Origin: Williamsia sp.
GTDB lineage: Bacteria; Bacteroidota; Bacteroidia; Chitinophagales; Chitinophagaceae
DNA: 64,000 nucleotides
Assembly (NCBI GenBank): GCA_015069695.1
Contig: JADCRZ010000009.1
Coordinates: forward strand, 124,001 to 188,000
Reading direction: 5' to 3'
Every line of letters starts with the position of its first letter. Within the stretch, counting starts at the first letter, position 1. The translations under genes were made by a program, and so were the position numbers. This document shows, piece by piece, positions 17,234 to 24,825 of the stretch. A model generated the notes under the pieces. The model was not told the origin of the DNA and did not search any database. It saw only the letters and a program-made list of their open reading frames with translations.

Positions 17234-17992
17234 TCAGTTAAGCCTGAATATAACAGGCTGCCGTTTGTATGATTTGACATGCTTCCCGAATTGAAAAGCC
17301 GGGTTCCACTTGGGGGAGATACTCATGATACGCAAAGCTTCTTCATCGAGAGAATATTCTACAGATGTGATGATCTCGGGATCAAGTATGGCGCCTTCCT
17401 CGTTCACGATAAACTGCACGACCACTGTTCCTTCTTTCTTGACGCCGAGCGCCCGTTCCGGATACTTGAAGTTTTTGTTCAGAAACCGCGCCCAGCTTTG
17501 TATGCCTCCTTTAAAGGTAGATTCTACTTCAGCTGGATCTTCCTTTGTTTTCTGCGTCGAATCCTGCTTATTGGAATTAACAGGAACGATCACCGAATCT
17601 TTAACAACGAGGCCCTTTTCATAATTTTTTTTTCTGATCGCCTGTCCGTTCATGTTATAATACCACCAGTCACCAGTGGGAAGGTTGTCGGTACAAGTAC
17701 CCACTGAATCCTGCTGTCCGTTGGGGTGGTAGTACCTGCAGTAACCGTTGCGGATCTGTCCTGCCTCATCCTGAAATACCTCCTGGCTGATCCTTGGTCC
17801 GTAAATCTGGTAGGTCGTCCATAGAAATTGCTTGTCGCCCAGCTTTTTTGTGCGCAGAAAGTAAACAGCTTTCTCAATGGCTGTTCCCTTCCAGTCTTTA
17901 TCAAATGCGTAATATTTTTCATCCTTGCTCTGTGCTGTCAGGTCCTGAACAAGGAACAGGCTTATTACCAGGGGTACTAACCTTCTCTTCAT
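17234..17992 (-). CDS. Periplasmic protein with MORN-like repeats and C-terminal TonB domain
   Basis: The 252-residue protein has a signal-peptide-like N-terminus (MKRRLVPLVISLFLVQDLTA), then repeats of the toxin-antitoxin/MORN style at about 85-130 (GYCRYYHPNGQQDSVGTC and GDWWYYNMNGQAIRKKNY). A TonB C-terminal domain occupies about 165-252 (FKYPERALGVKKEGTVVVQF, then DEEALRIMSISPKWNPAFQF). Classical TonB has an uncleaved membrane anchor and a proline-rich linker; neither is obvious here, so it may be a periplasmic protein that uses the TonB-C fold for binding rather than as an energy transducer. If the N-terminal hydrophobic stretch is not cleaved, it could still act as a short transducer. 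It is divergent from the DUF1080 gene with 97 bp between starts. Confidence 0.75.
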   Translation of the reverse strand: MKRRLVPLVISLFLVQDLTAQSKDEKYYAFDKDWKGTAIEKAVYFLRTKKLGDKQFLWTTYQIYGPRISQEVFQDEAGQIRNGYCRYYHPNGQQDSVGTCTDNLPTGDWWYYNMNGQAIRKKNYEKGLVVKDSVIVPVNSNKQDSTQKTKEDPAEVESTFKGGIQSWARFLNKNFKYPERALGVKKEGTVVVQFIVNEEGAILDPEIITSVEYSLDEEALRIMSISPKWNPAFQFGKHVKSYKRQPVIFRLN

Positions 17993-18062
17993 GGCCGGTG
18001 GTATTTCTTGTCAGACAATATATATCATTGGTCGCAAAACTTCAATAAAGGGATCTATTTAT

Positions 18063-18070
18063 TACCTTAG
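18063..18070 (+). promoter_or_regulatory. Candidate -7 promoter element for the DUF1080 gene
   Basis: TACCTTAG matches TAnnTTTG with one mismatch and sits 20 bp before the DUF1080 ATG, a spacing repeated at other genes in this window. No well-spaced -33 box is evident. Confidence 0.28.
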
Positions 18071-18089
18071 CGCCCTCAATTTAGTTACC

Positions 18090-18806
18090 ATGAAAAAAAC
18101 GGTTTTTCTTATTGCCTGCACCTTTTCCTTAAGCGCAGTTCTGGCACAAAGTCCCAACACGCTGAGCGCCAGGGAAAAAAGGGAGGGTTGGAAATTGTTG
18201 TTTGACGGAAAAACAAAACAAGGCTGGCACACCTATCTGAGAGATACGGTAGGCGCAAAGTGGCAGGTGAAAGATGGCGCGCTGGTATTTGATCCTTCCC
18301 AGCCCAACAGCGGCGGGGGCGATATTGTGACAAACGATGCGTTTGAGAACTTTGAGCTGCAGCTTGAATGGAAGATATCCAAGGGTGGAAACAGCGGAAT
18401 TATCTTTGATATACAGGAAGATCCCAAGTACTCTGCCACCTACCTGACCGGTCCGGAAATGCAGGTGCTCGATAACATCGATGCAGATGACAACAAAAAG
18501 CAAAACCACCTGGCCGGTTGCTTGTATGATCTGTCCGGCGACTCCTCCGTTTCCAAGCCTCATCCGGTAGGCGAGTGGAACCAGGTCAGGATCCTGCAGA
18601 ACAAAGGACATCTTACCTTTTTCTTCAACGGAATCAAAACGTTTGAAGGACAGATCGGCAGCGAAGAATGGAACAAAATGGTTGCCGGCAGCAAGTTCGC
18701 AGGAAGAGCGTTTGCTGACTTTGCAAAAGTGCCAAAGGGAAAGATTGCCTTGCAGCAGCACCCGGGCTCAAGCCAGTGGAGAAATATAAAGATCCGCACC
18801 CTCTAA
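18090..18806 (+). CDS. DUF1080 (3-keto-disaccharide hydrolase-like) secreted protein
   Basis: From the ATG at 18090 the protein has 238 residues with a signal peptide (MKKTVFLIACTFSLSAVLAQ). The DUF1080 concanavalin-like beta-sandwich is recognisable from GWKLLFDGKTKQGWHTY at its start, through FENFELQLEWKISKGGNSGI and the HPVGEWNQVRI segment, to KGKIALQQHPGSSQWRNIKI at its end. Members bind or hydrolyse sugars, and some are 3-keto-glucoside hydrolases acting after a Gfo/Idh-type glycoside 3-dehydrogenase. Whether this one acts with the Gfo/Idh gene 20 kb away is unknown. It converges on the response regulator of the Kai operon with only 12 bp between stop codons, so the two transcripts probably overlap. 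Confidence 0.85.
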   Translation: MKKTVFLIACTFSLSAVLAQSPNTLSAREKREGWKLLFDGKTKQGWHTYLRDTVGAKWQVKDGALVFDPSQPNSGGGDIVTNDAFENFELQLEWKISKGGNSGIIFDIQEDPKYSATYLTGPEMQVLDNIDADDNKKQNHLAGCLYDLSGDSSVSKPHPVGEWNQVRILQNKGHLTFFFNGIKTFEGQIGSEEWNKMVAGSKFAGRAFADFAKVPKGKIALQQHPGSSQWRNIKIRTL

Positions 18807-18818
18807 GCATTCCCGGTT

Positions 18819-19235
18819 TTAAACCCCATCTGCTTCTACCTGCAGGGTGTCAAAAATCTGATCTATCATCTCGTGATACCCGGCAGGAGAAAATGGTTTC
18901 GCCAATACCAGCCTGGCTCCGCAAGCCAGGCTTTTTTTTGCCAGGTTCTCATCTGCATAGGTAGAATACATAAACACCGGAATCGACCTGTACCGGCTGT
19001 TGCTCTTCAGCCCTTGCAAGGTCTGAAACCCGTTTTTTTTGGGCATGTTCTGGTCGAGCACAATGATATCGGGAAGGGCAGCAGCGTCCTGGATGTTTTC
19101 CAGCCAGCTAAACACTTCTTCACCGTTTTCTACAGCGGTGATCCGGGCGATGTCTTTCCTGCCGGTGAGAAAATCAAAAAAGAACGACCGGTCGTCTGCG
19201 TCGTCTTCTGCTAAAAGGATTTTTTTGGGCAACAT
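18819..19235 (-). CDS. Single-domain response regulator of the Kai operon
   Basis: The 138-residue protein is a receiver domain with no output module. The acidic pocket is E10/D11/D12, the phosphoacceptor is Asp61 (LDQNMPKKNG), the switch residues are Ser91/Thr92 and the conserved Lys is Lys113 (LAKPF). The sequence class is that of receivers paired with PAS or phytochrome-like kinases. It is the last gene of the operon, 12 bp after the second PAS kinase, which is therefore its most likely phosphodonor; the first kinase is a second candidate. Without a DNA-binding domain, output must go through protein contact or phosphotransfer to another protein, and no histidine phosphotransferase is encoded here. 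Confidence 0.88.
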   Translation of the reverse strand: MLPKKILLAEDDADDRSFFFDFLTGRKDIARITAVENGEEVFSWLENIQDAAALPDIIVLDQNMPKKNGFQTLQGLKSNSRYRSIPVFMYSTYADENLAKKSLACGARLVLAKPFSPAGYHEMIDQIFDTLQVEADGV

Positions 19236-19247
19236 GGAAAATAAGTT

Positions 19248-20549
19248 CTATGGGGTTTGGCGCAAGGGGAGAATGAGCTGAAATTCAGCCCCTTCGTTTA
19301 CCTTGCTGCGGGCTGTAATCAGTCCGCCATGTTTTTCAACGATTTTCTTGGTAATGGCAAGGCCGATACCGGTCCCTTCATAAGCATCTTTTGAATGCAG
19401 CCGTTCAAACAATGCAAAAATATTTTCTGTATACTTTTCGTCAAAGCCAATCCCGTTGTCTTTTATACGCAACAAACAAAAATCTCCATAGGCTAGTTCA
19501 TCACTGTCAAATTTTTTTTCCCGGATATTACTGGCAGTGATTTGAATAAGGGGCGGAATACCCGGCCGGGAAAACTTGAGCGAATTTGAGATGAGGTTTT
19601 GAAAAACCTGCCTTAGCTGGCCGGGATTGGCCTCCAGCAGGGGCAGCTGGCCGATTGAAAAACGGGCCTCTTTTTCCTGGGTGATCAACTCAAAGTCTTC
19701 GCTGATCTCCCGGATGAGTTTGTTCAGGTCCGTAAGCACAAAATGACCGTCTTTGGCCGACAGCTTTGAGTAATTCAGGACATCTATAATCAGCGCTCTC
19801 ATGCGGGCGGCCGCGTTGATGATTTTGTCGAGCTGGGGCTTTGCCGGCTTTTCTCCCGTACCATCGCTGTCGCGGTCTCTCAGCAGGTTGGCAAACAACT
19901 GAATTTTGCGCAAGGGCTCCTGCAGGTCATGGCTGGCAATGGAGGCGAACTGCTGCAGGTCGTGGTTGCTTGCTTCCAGCTTTTCATTCATTTGTTCCAG
20001 TTCCCGGTTGTTGAGCGCCAGCTCTTTCTGCACCGCTTTCTGGCCAGACAGGTCAGTAACAATCAGGCTATGGGACACGCCCTCTTCCAGGTCGCGGGCT
20101 GTAAACGAGAGTTGAACCGGACGCGGCTTCCCGCCCGTACTTAGCTCGATCTCTCCCCTGCATTCGCCACTAACCCGGCAGCTGTGAAAAAGTGATTCAT
20201 AGACGGCATAGGTTGCAGGTTCAATAAAGGCTTTGATGGGAGCACCGATGATCTCGGTCAGCGGCTTGCTGATCATCAGGGCAAACTGTGAATTGGCATA
20301 AAGGATGATTCCTTGCTGGTTCAGTGTAACAGCGCCTTCCGTCATGGTCTCTATAAAAACCCGGTAGGTTTGATCTGCTGTTCTGAGCGTATACAGCTGG
20401 TGGCCGCTTTCATTCTGTACTACCAGGGCATCAACCTGGCCGGTACGGATGGCTTCAATCGTTTCATTTGCCTCGTACAGCTGGCGGCGCAGTTCTTCCA
20501 TTTCCGCCATCAGTGATTCAACCAGGGGTGACTTATTTTCCATGCTCAT
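19248..20549 (-). CDS. PAS-domain sensor histidine kinase (Kai operon, distal)
   Basis: This 433-residue soluble kinase has no membrane segment. Residues 11-45 form a coiled coil (LMAEMEELRRQLYEANETIE), 60-170 a PAS domain (GAVTLNQQGIILYANSQFAL), and 170-205 a second coiled coil. The dimerisation domain carries His207 in SHDLQEP and the ATPase has DNGIGF at 364-369 and GTGIGL at 392-397. All catalytic motifs are intact. Its ATG overlaps the end of the second kaiB gene by 4 bp (translational coupling) and the response regulator follows after 12 bp. Unlike cyanobacterial SasA, it lacks a KaiB-like N-terminal domain, so any contact with the Kai proteins must use the PAS or coiled-coil part. The ligand or signal is unknown. 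Confidence 0.9.
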   Translation of the reverse strand: MSMENKSPLVESLMAEMEELRRQLYEANETIEAIRTGQVDALVVQNESGHQLYTLRTADQTYRVFIETMTEGAVTLNQQGIILYANSQFALMISKPLTEIIGAPIKAFIEPATYAVYESLFHSCRVSGECRGEIELSTGGKPRPVQLSFTARDLEEGVSHSLIVTDLSGQKAVQKELALNNRELEQMNEKLEASNHDLQQFASIASHDLQEPLRKIQLFANLLRDRDSDGTGEKPAKPQLDKIINAAARMRALIIDVLNYSKLSAKDGHFVLTDLNKLIREISEDFELITQEKEARFSIGQLPLLEANPGQLRQVFQNLISNSLKFSRPGIPPLIQITASNIREKKFDSDELAYGDFCLLRIKDNGIGFDEKYTENIFALFERLHSKDAYEGTGIGLAITKKIVEKHGGLITARSKVNEGAEFQLILPLRQTP

Positions 20550-20863
20550 ATAGATAATCCGAGGCTCTTTAATACTTTATCGGTTTCTGACAAGTCTCCG
20601 ATCAGCCTTCGTTCAGGCAACGGAAATTTTTTAATCAAAAGGGGCAATGCGATCAATTGTTCCTGCTGGGCCAGTTCAGGCTCCTGGTAAACATCAATGA
20701 TCTGCAGCGAGTAGCGGCCTTCCAGGTAAGTATCACAAATAGAACGGATATTGTTGACGGCCCGCACTGAATTGGGTGTAGCCCCGGTTATAAACAGGCG
20801 AAGTACCCATTCCGGGGTTTCCTCATGGCCTGCCTGTTCTCCGGCGGCCTGTTTTTCTTTCAT
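20546..20863 (-). CDS. KaiB-domain protein, second copy
   Basis: The 105-residue protein has an acidic 18-residue N-terminal extension followed by a complete KaiB fold: VLRLFITGATPNSVRAVNNI, then YSLQIIDVYQEPELAQQEQL and the C-terminal half ALPLLIKKFPLPERRLIGDL with SETDKVLKSLG. The prolines and the R-x-IGDLS segment that accompany KaiB fold switching and KaiC binding are largely kept, although several positions differ from the first copy (LPLLIKKFPLPE instead of [12 protein letters not shown]). The gene starts 1 bp after the first kaiB stop and overlaps the following kinase start by 4 bp. In cyanobacteria KaiB binds the KaiC CI ring; here the divergence suggests a different partner or affinity, possibly the adjacent kinase. 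Confidence 0.88.
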   Translation of the reverse strand: MKEKQAAGEQAGHEETPEWVLRLFITGATPNSVRAVNNIRSICDTYLEGRYSLQIIDVYQEPELAQQEQLIALPLLIKKFPLPERRLIGDLSETDKVLKSLGLSI

Positions 20864-20864
20864 G

Positions 20865-21224
20865 CTAATTTTTTATCGGCTTTAAATCGAGGCCTACCAA
20901 AACTTTTTCTTCGTTGGAAAGATCGCCGATAATTTTTCGAACAGGTACGGGTACCTTGCGGACCAGGGTGGGTATGGCCAGTATCTGATCACCGGCTGCC
21001 AGTTGCGGGTGAAGCAGCAGGTCAATCACTTCCAGCTCGTACTGGTCGCACAGATGCATTTCGCAGTATTTTTTCAGGTTGTTTAAAGCTGCAACGGATT
21101 TAGGGGTGTTACCGGCCACGTATAGCCGCAGCTGCCACTTGGCCTCTTTTTCTTTGGGCTTACCGGCCTTTGAAAGGGGCTGTACCGGTTTTGCTTTTTT
21201 GGGGTCACTGCTTTGTTTTGTCAT
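20865..21224 (-). CDS. KaiB-domain protein, first copy
   Basis: The 119-residue protein carries a Lys/Pro-rich N-terminal extension of about 28 residues and then a KaiB domain close to the cyanobacterial consensus: [40 protein letters not shown] and [20 protein letters not shown], ending [11 protein letters not shown]. The cis-proline positions and IGDLSN are retained, so binding to the CI domain of KaiC is plausible. Its ATG lies inside the 3' end of kaiC (20-bp overlap), which implies tightly coupled expression at a fixed ratio. No kaiA is present, as in other KaiBC-only bacteria. Whether it drives oscillation, an hourglass or a stress response cannot be told from sequence. Confidence 0.92.
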   Translation of the reverse strand: MTKQSSDPKKAKPVQPLSKAGKPKEKEAKWQLRLYVAGNTPKSVAALNNLKKYCEMHLCDQYELEVIDLLLHPQLAAGDQILAIPTLVRKVPVPVRKIIGDLSNEEKVLVGLDLKPIKN

Positions 21225-22932
21225 CTGCTGAATTGCGGGTGTTTCGATTTTTGGTAAGCTGTTCCCTGTTTCTTTCCATGATCTCTTTTTTCAGGTCTTC
21301 ATCCTGGAAAGATTTGTTCAACTCGTCCTGAACAGATTCAAACTCCTCCCTGAGCGAAGCGATCTTGGCTTCCAGTACCAGCCGTTTGCGATCCAGTTCC
21401 CGGTCTTTGCGGTTCAGGGCATGGGTGCGCAACTCTATTCCGGTTGCCTCGCTTAATTGCTGTGCTTCCCTTGCCGAACCCGTCAGTACACCTTCGGGCC
21501 CGAGGTAAACATCAACCAGTTCCAGTCCGTTGTCGGTGATCACAAACTCGCGTACCTGGTTGCTGTGTTTCATCCCCCTTGATTTCATGATGTAAATACC
21601 CCTGTTGCGCTCTCCATTCCATTCGATGTCTTTCACCAGGATCCAGGCATCTACCAATGATGAAACACCTTCATCTGTTTGAACAGTGGCGTCTTTGTTA
21701 AATGTAAGGGCAGTGAACATAACCGTAATGGCTTCTTCCTGCAGAAAGTCAATCAACCGGATCAGCATGGATTTTACTTCCGGCATACTGCCGATGGTAA
21801 CCAGGTTGGTGATGGGATCGAGGATGACCACCCGGGGCTTGAACTTTTTTACTGTTTTGTGGATGGCCACCAGGTGCATTTCCAGCCCGTAAAGGGTGGG
21901 CCGTGCAGCATGGATCTGCAGCAGCCCGGTATCAATATGCTGTTGCAGGTCAATGCTGATAGACTGCATGTTCCGGATGATCTGCTGGGGGGATTCCTCA
22001 AAGGCAAAGTAGATACAACGCTCTTTCCGCCGGCAGGTTGCATCGGCAAAATAGGCTGCAATGCTGGTTTTACCGGTTCCGGCCGTGCCCGAAACAAGAA
22101 CGGAACTGCTGCGAAAGAATCCTTTGCCGTCAAACATTTCATCCAGTGTGGGAATGCCGGATGAGATGCGCTTGCTGGAGATGTCTTTGTTAAGCAGCAG
22201 GGAGGTGACCGGCAGCACAGAGATCCCATCTTCATCGATCAAAAAAGGATATTCGTTTGTGCCATGCAGTGAGCCGCGGTACTTGATCACGCGAAGCAGG
22301 CGGGTAGAGATCTGCTTTACGACCCGGTGCTGCAGCAGGATCACACAGTCGGATACGTATTCTTCCAGGCCTTGCCGGGTAAGGGAGCCTTCTCCTTTTT
22401 CTCCGGTGATGAGCGTTGTTACACCCTTGTTTTTTAGCCAGCTGAACAGCCGCCTTATTTCGGCCCGTAAGATGCCTTCGTTCTTCAGGCCGCCAAACAG
22501 GTTTTCTATCGTATCCAGCATCACTCTTTTGGCACCAATGCTGTCGATGGCATAGCCGAGGCGGATGAACAAGCCGTCCAGATCATATTCCCCTGTTTCT
22601 TCAATTTCGCTCCGGTCAACATGCACATGGTCTATCCAGAGCAGCTTGTCCTTCTGCAATTTTTTCAAATCAAAACCCAAGGAAGCCACATTGGTTTCCA
22701 GGTCTTCTGCTTTTTCTTCAAAGGCCATGATCACGCCCGGCTCTCCCCACTGTGTAATGCCCTTTACAATAAATTCGATCGAAAAAAGTGTTTTGCCTGC
22801 GCCGGCCTCACCGCAGATGAGAGAAGGTCTTCCGGTTGGCAAGCCGCCTCCGGTGATCTCGTCAAAACCCATTATGCCGGTAGGGGTTTTTTGCAGGGGT
22901 TGAACGGGGGATTTCTTGGTAGGGCGCGCCAT
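21205..22932 (-). CDS. kaiC: KaiC-family double-domain ATPase/kinase
   Basis: The 575-residue protein has two RecA-like KaiC domains, CI about 10-245 and CII about 250-485. Walker A motifs are GEAGAGKT (41-48) and GTAGTGKT (282-289), and each domain keeps the catalytic Glu pair (72-73 and 312-313). In cyanobacterial KaiC the phosphosites are adjacent Ser431 and Thr432 in CII; the aligned place here is GVSSLVDAW, giving Ser424-Ser425. The C-terminal tail (about 488-570) is a long charged coiled coil instead of the short A-loop tail that binds KaiA. A minus-strand TTG-N17-TATTTTTA sequence in the 71-bp gap before the gene could be an internal promoter. The predicted role is ATP-driven switching through KaiB binding; partners are the flanking kinases by inference. 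Confidence 0.93.
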   Translation of the reverse strand: MARPTKKSPVQPLQKTPTGIMGFDEITGGGLPTGRPSLICGEAGAGKTLFSIEFIVKGITQWGEPGVIMAFEEKAEDLETNVASLGFDLKKLQKDKLLWIDHVHVDRSEIEETGEYDLDGLFIRLGYAIDSIGAKRVMLDTIENLFGGLKNEGILRAEIRRLFSWLKNKGVTTLITGEKGEGSLTRQGLEEYVSDCVILLQHRVVKQISTRLLRVIKYRGSLHGTNEYPFLIDEDGISVLPVTSLLLNKDISSKRISSGIPTLDEMFDGKGFFRSSSVLVSGTAGTGKTSIAAYFADATCRRKERCIYFAFEESPQQIIRNMQSISIDLQQHIDTGLLQIHAARPTLYGLEMHLVAIHKTVKKFKPRVVILDPITNLVTIGSMPEVKSMLIRLIDFLQEEAITVMFTALTFNKDATVQTDEGVSSLVDAWILVKDIEWNGERNRGIYIMKSRGMKHSNQVREFVITDNGLELVDVYLGPEGVLTGSAREAQQLSEATGIELRTHALNRKDRELDRKRLVLEAKIASLREEFESVQDELNKSFQDEDLKKEIMERNREQLTKNRNTRNSADDKTKQ

Positions 22933-23003
22933 GAAAAAACGTTTTGCTTAGCAATTGCAGGTTTTAAAAATAAGAAGAAATCTGTTCCGCAACGGTTTTT
23001 CAT

Positions 23004-24620
23004 TTATCGTACAGGTAAATAAATAAAGAACGTAGAACCCTCACCTGGTTTGCCTTCTGCGCGGATAAAGCCCTGGTGGTTTTCCAGTATCTTTTTTACA
23101 ATGGATAAACCGACGCCGGTGCCACTGTACTCATTTCTGCCATGCAGCCGCGAGAACATCTGAAAGATCCTTTCTGCATATTGCTGGTCAAATCCGATGC
23201 CATTGTCCTTTACCTCAATCGAATGGTAATGCCTGCCTTGTTCAACAACGCTGCCGGCGCTGACAATGATATGAGGCGGGACTTCTTTTTTACTGTATTT
23301 GAGCGCGTTGGATAAGATATTTTGAAACAGCTGCACAAGCTGTGTGGAATACCCCTGCACCACCGGCAGGTTCCTTGTTTCAATGGTTGCCCCTTTTTGA
23401 TGGATGTCAAATTCCAGTTCCTGGGATACGCCCTGGACTATTTGACTGAGATCAACCGTTTCGATCTGCTGCGGCCGCTGGCTTACGTGCGAGTACTGCA
23501 AGAGGTCATCAATCAGGTTGCTCATGCGTTGGGTAGCTTGTACGATCTTGGTAAGCAATCCCCCTTCTGCTTCCAGGGTGTTGCGGATAAGCAGGTCGCC
23601 GAGTTGTTTGCTAAAGAAATTGATCTTGCGGATGGGCTCTTTCAGGTCGTGCGAAACAGCATGGGTAAATTCTTCGAGGTTGTTGTTGGAACGGGTTAAT
23701 TCTATATTGGTGGCAGTCAGTTCCTCATTTACCCGGGCCAGCTCATTGGTGCGTTGAGAAACCATTTCTTCGATCTTCAGCCTGGTCTGAACCTGTTGTG
23801 TTACATCGGTGGCCACATGCAACACGCTGGTAACCGTTCCTGCTTCAACGATGGGCGTATAGGAAATGTTGAAGTACCGCTGTTCCAGTTTCCCGTCTTT
23901 CACCAGCTCTACCGGCGTTTCATCGCCTCTCCAGGGTATACCTGTTTTCAGTACATTGCTCAGGATCTGCATTACAGGCTGGTCCTTTAACTCGGGCAAC
24001 GCTTCCAGCAGCGTTTTACCCAGCACCTCTTCTGCCGATGATTTGTGAATAAACTGGAGCATCGGCGCATTCACGCTTTCAGTAACCAGGTCTTCTCCCC
24101 GGGATAATAAGATCGACACCGGGGCTTGCTCTACCATATGGCGAAAACGATTTTCACTTTCGCCCAGCCGCTGACCAGCTATCCTGCTTTCTTCTTCCAG
24201 CCGCTGGTTTTCAGTCACATCTTCAACCGAGTGAATAATATATTGAAGCTTTCCATCATCACTGAACACCGGTTTGCTCAGCGGTCTCCAGATCTTGTAC
24301 TCAAAACGGCCTGTTTGTGGATTGATGACATCATACCGCTGGTCATCCATCAGGTGCGGCTTTCTTTCTTTGGCCACCTGATGAAGGGAAGCATTGATGT
24401 GTGTGCCACCTGTTCTGCGTGCATCATCGGCGTTGAGGGGAAAGACTTCGAAAATGCCCTTTCCCATGAGCTGTTCTCTTTTTGTGTAAGTAGATGCCAG
24501 GTAAGCATCGGTGACAGCAACGATGGTAAACCTGGGAGCATCCGCCAGTAATACGAGGTGGTTTCCGGGAATCTTATCAAAAACTGCTGCTGCAGGCAGG
24601 GTTTGTTCATTCATCTCCAT
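23004..24620 (-). CDS. PAS-PAS sensor histidine kinase (Kai operon, first gene)
   Basis: This 538-residue protein has no membrane segment, so it senses in the cytoplasm. Two PAS modules are visible: residues about 18-140 (APRFTIVAVTDAYLASTYTK, ending in HSVEDVTENQ) and about 155-275 (EQAPVSILLSRGEDL, ending in HVATDVTQQ). A coiled coil (280-315) leads to the dimerisation domain with His324 in SHDLKEP, then the ATPase with its N box near 434-438, DNGIGF at 472-477 and GTGVGL at 500-505. It opens the Kai cluster, 71 bp before kaiC, and probably shares its promoter. The kinase has no receiver, so the single-domain regulator at the end of the operon is a plausible target. It is similar in plan to the second kinase but with one more PAS. 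Confidence 0.9.
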   Translation of the reverse strand: MEMNEQTLPAAAVFDKIPGNHLVLLADAPRFTIVAVTDAYLASTYTKREQLMGKGIFEVFPLNADDARRTGGTHINASLHQVAKERKPHLMDDQRYDVINPQTGRFEYKIWRPLSKPVFSDDGKLQYIIHSVEDVTENQRLEEESRIAGQRLGESENRFRHMVEQAPVSILLSRGEDLVTESVNAPMLQFIHKSSAEEVLGKTLLEALPELKDQPVMQILSNVLKTGIPWRGDETPVELVKDGKLEQRYFNISYTPIVEAGTVTSVLHVATDVTQQVQTRLKIEEMVSQRTNELARVNEELTATNIELTRSNNNLEEFTHAVSHDLKEPIRKINFFSKQLGDLLIRNTLEAEGGLLTKIVQATQRMSNLIDDLLQYSHVSQRPQQIETVDLSQIVQGVSQELEFDIHQKGATIETRNLPVVQGYSTQLVQLFQNILSNALKYSKKEVPPHIIVSAGSVVEQGRHYHSIEVKDNGIGFDQQYAERIFQMFSRLHGRNEYSGTGVGLSIVKKILENHQGFIRAEGKPGEGSTFFIYLPVR

Positions 24621-24643
24621 CGGTTTTTCGTAGGCTTTGCACT

Positions 24644-24651
24644 GAAAGGTA
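24644..24651 (-). promoter_or_regulatory. Candidate -7 promoter element for the Kai operon
   Basis: On the minus strand the sequence TACCTTTC fits TAnnTTTG with one mismatch, 23 bp before the first kinase ATG. No convincing -33 TTG at the right distance is seen. Confidence 0.28.
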
Positions 24652-24768
24652 GATCATAAACAGCTATTTTCACAGGTTTTTGCCAAAAAGCTTGTGTCCG
24701 GCTCTACCTGGGCATGCACAGGACCATACAACTCGACTTATTTGGGTATAAGAATACTTGAAGTTTTT

Positions 24769-24804
24769 AAAAAAAAAAGCAGGCCGTTTTGGACCTGCTT
24801 TTTT
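24769..24804 (-). terminator. Intrinsic terminator after the susD gene
   Basis: AAAAAAGCAGG (24773-24783) pairs with CCTGCTTTTTT (24794-24804). Read on the minus strand the hairpin is followed by ten T residues, 20 bp after the SusD stop. The T run on the plus strand makes it potentially bidirectional. It separates the SusCD transcript from the Kai operon. Confidence 0.88.
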
Positions 24805-24825
24805 CTTTTTGGAAGTTACCGCGTA

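Noticed and set aside
18819-24620. A kaiA or SasA-type kinase in the Kai cluster
   Set aside because: No KaiA-like frame is present, and both kinases have PAS domains where SasA has a KaiB-like sensor domain.
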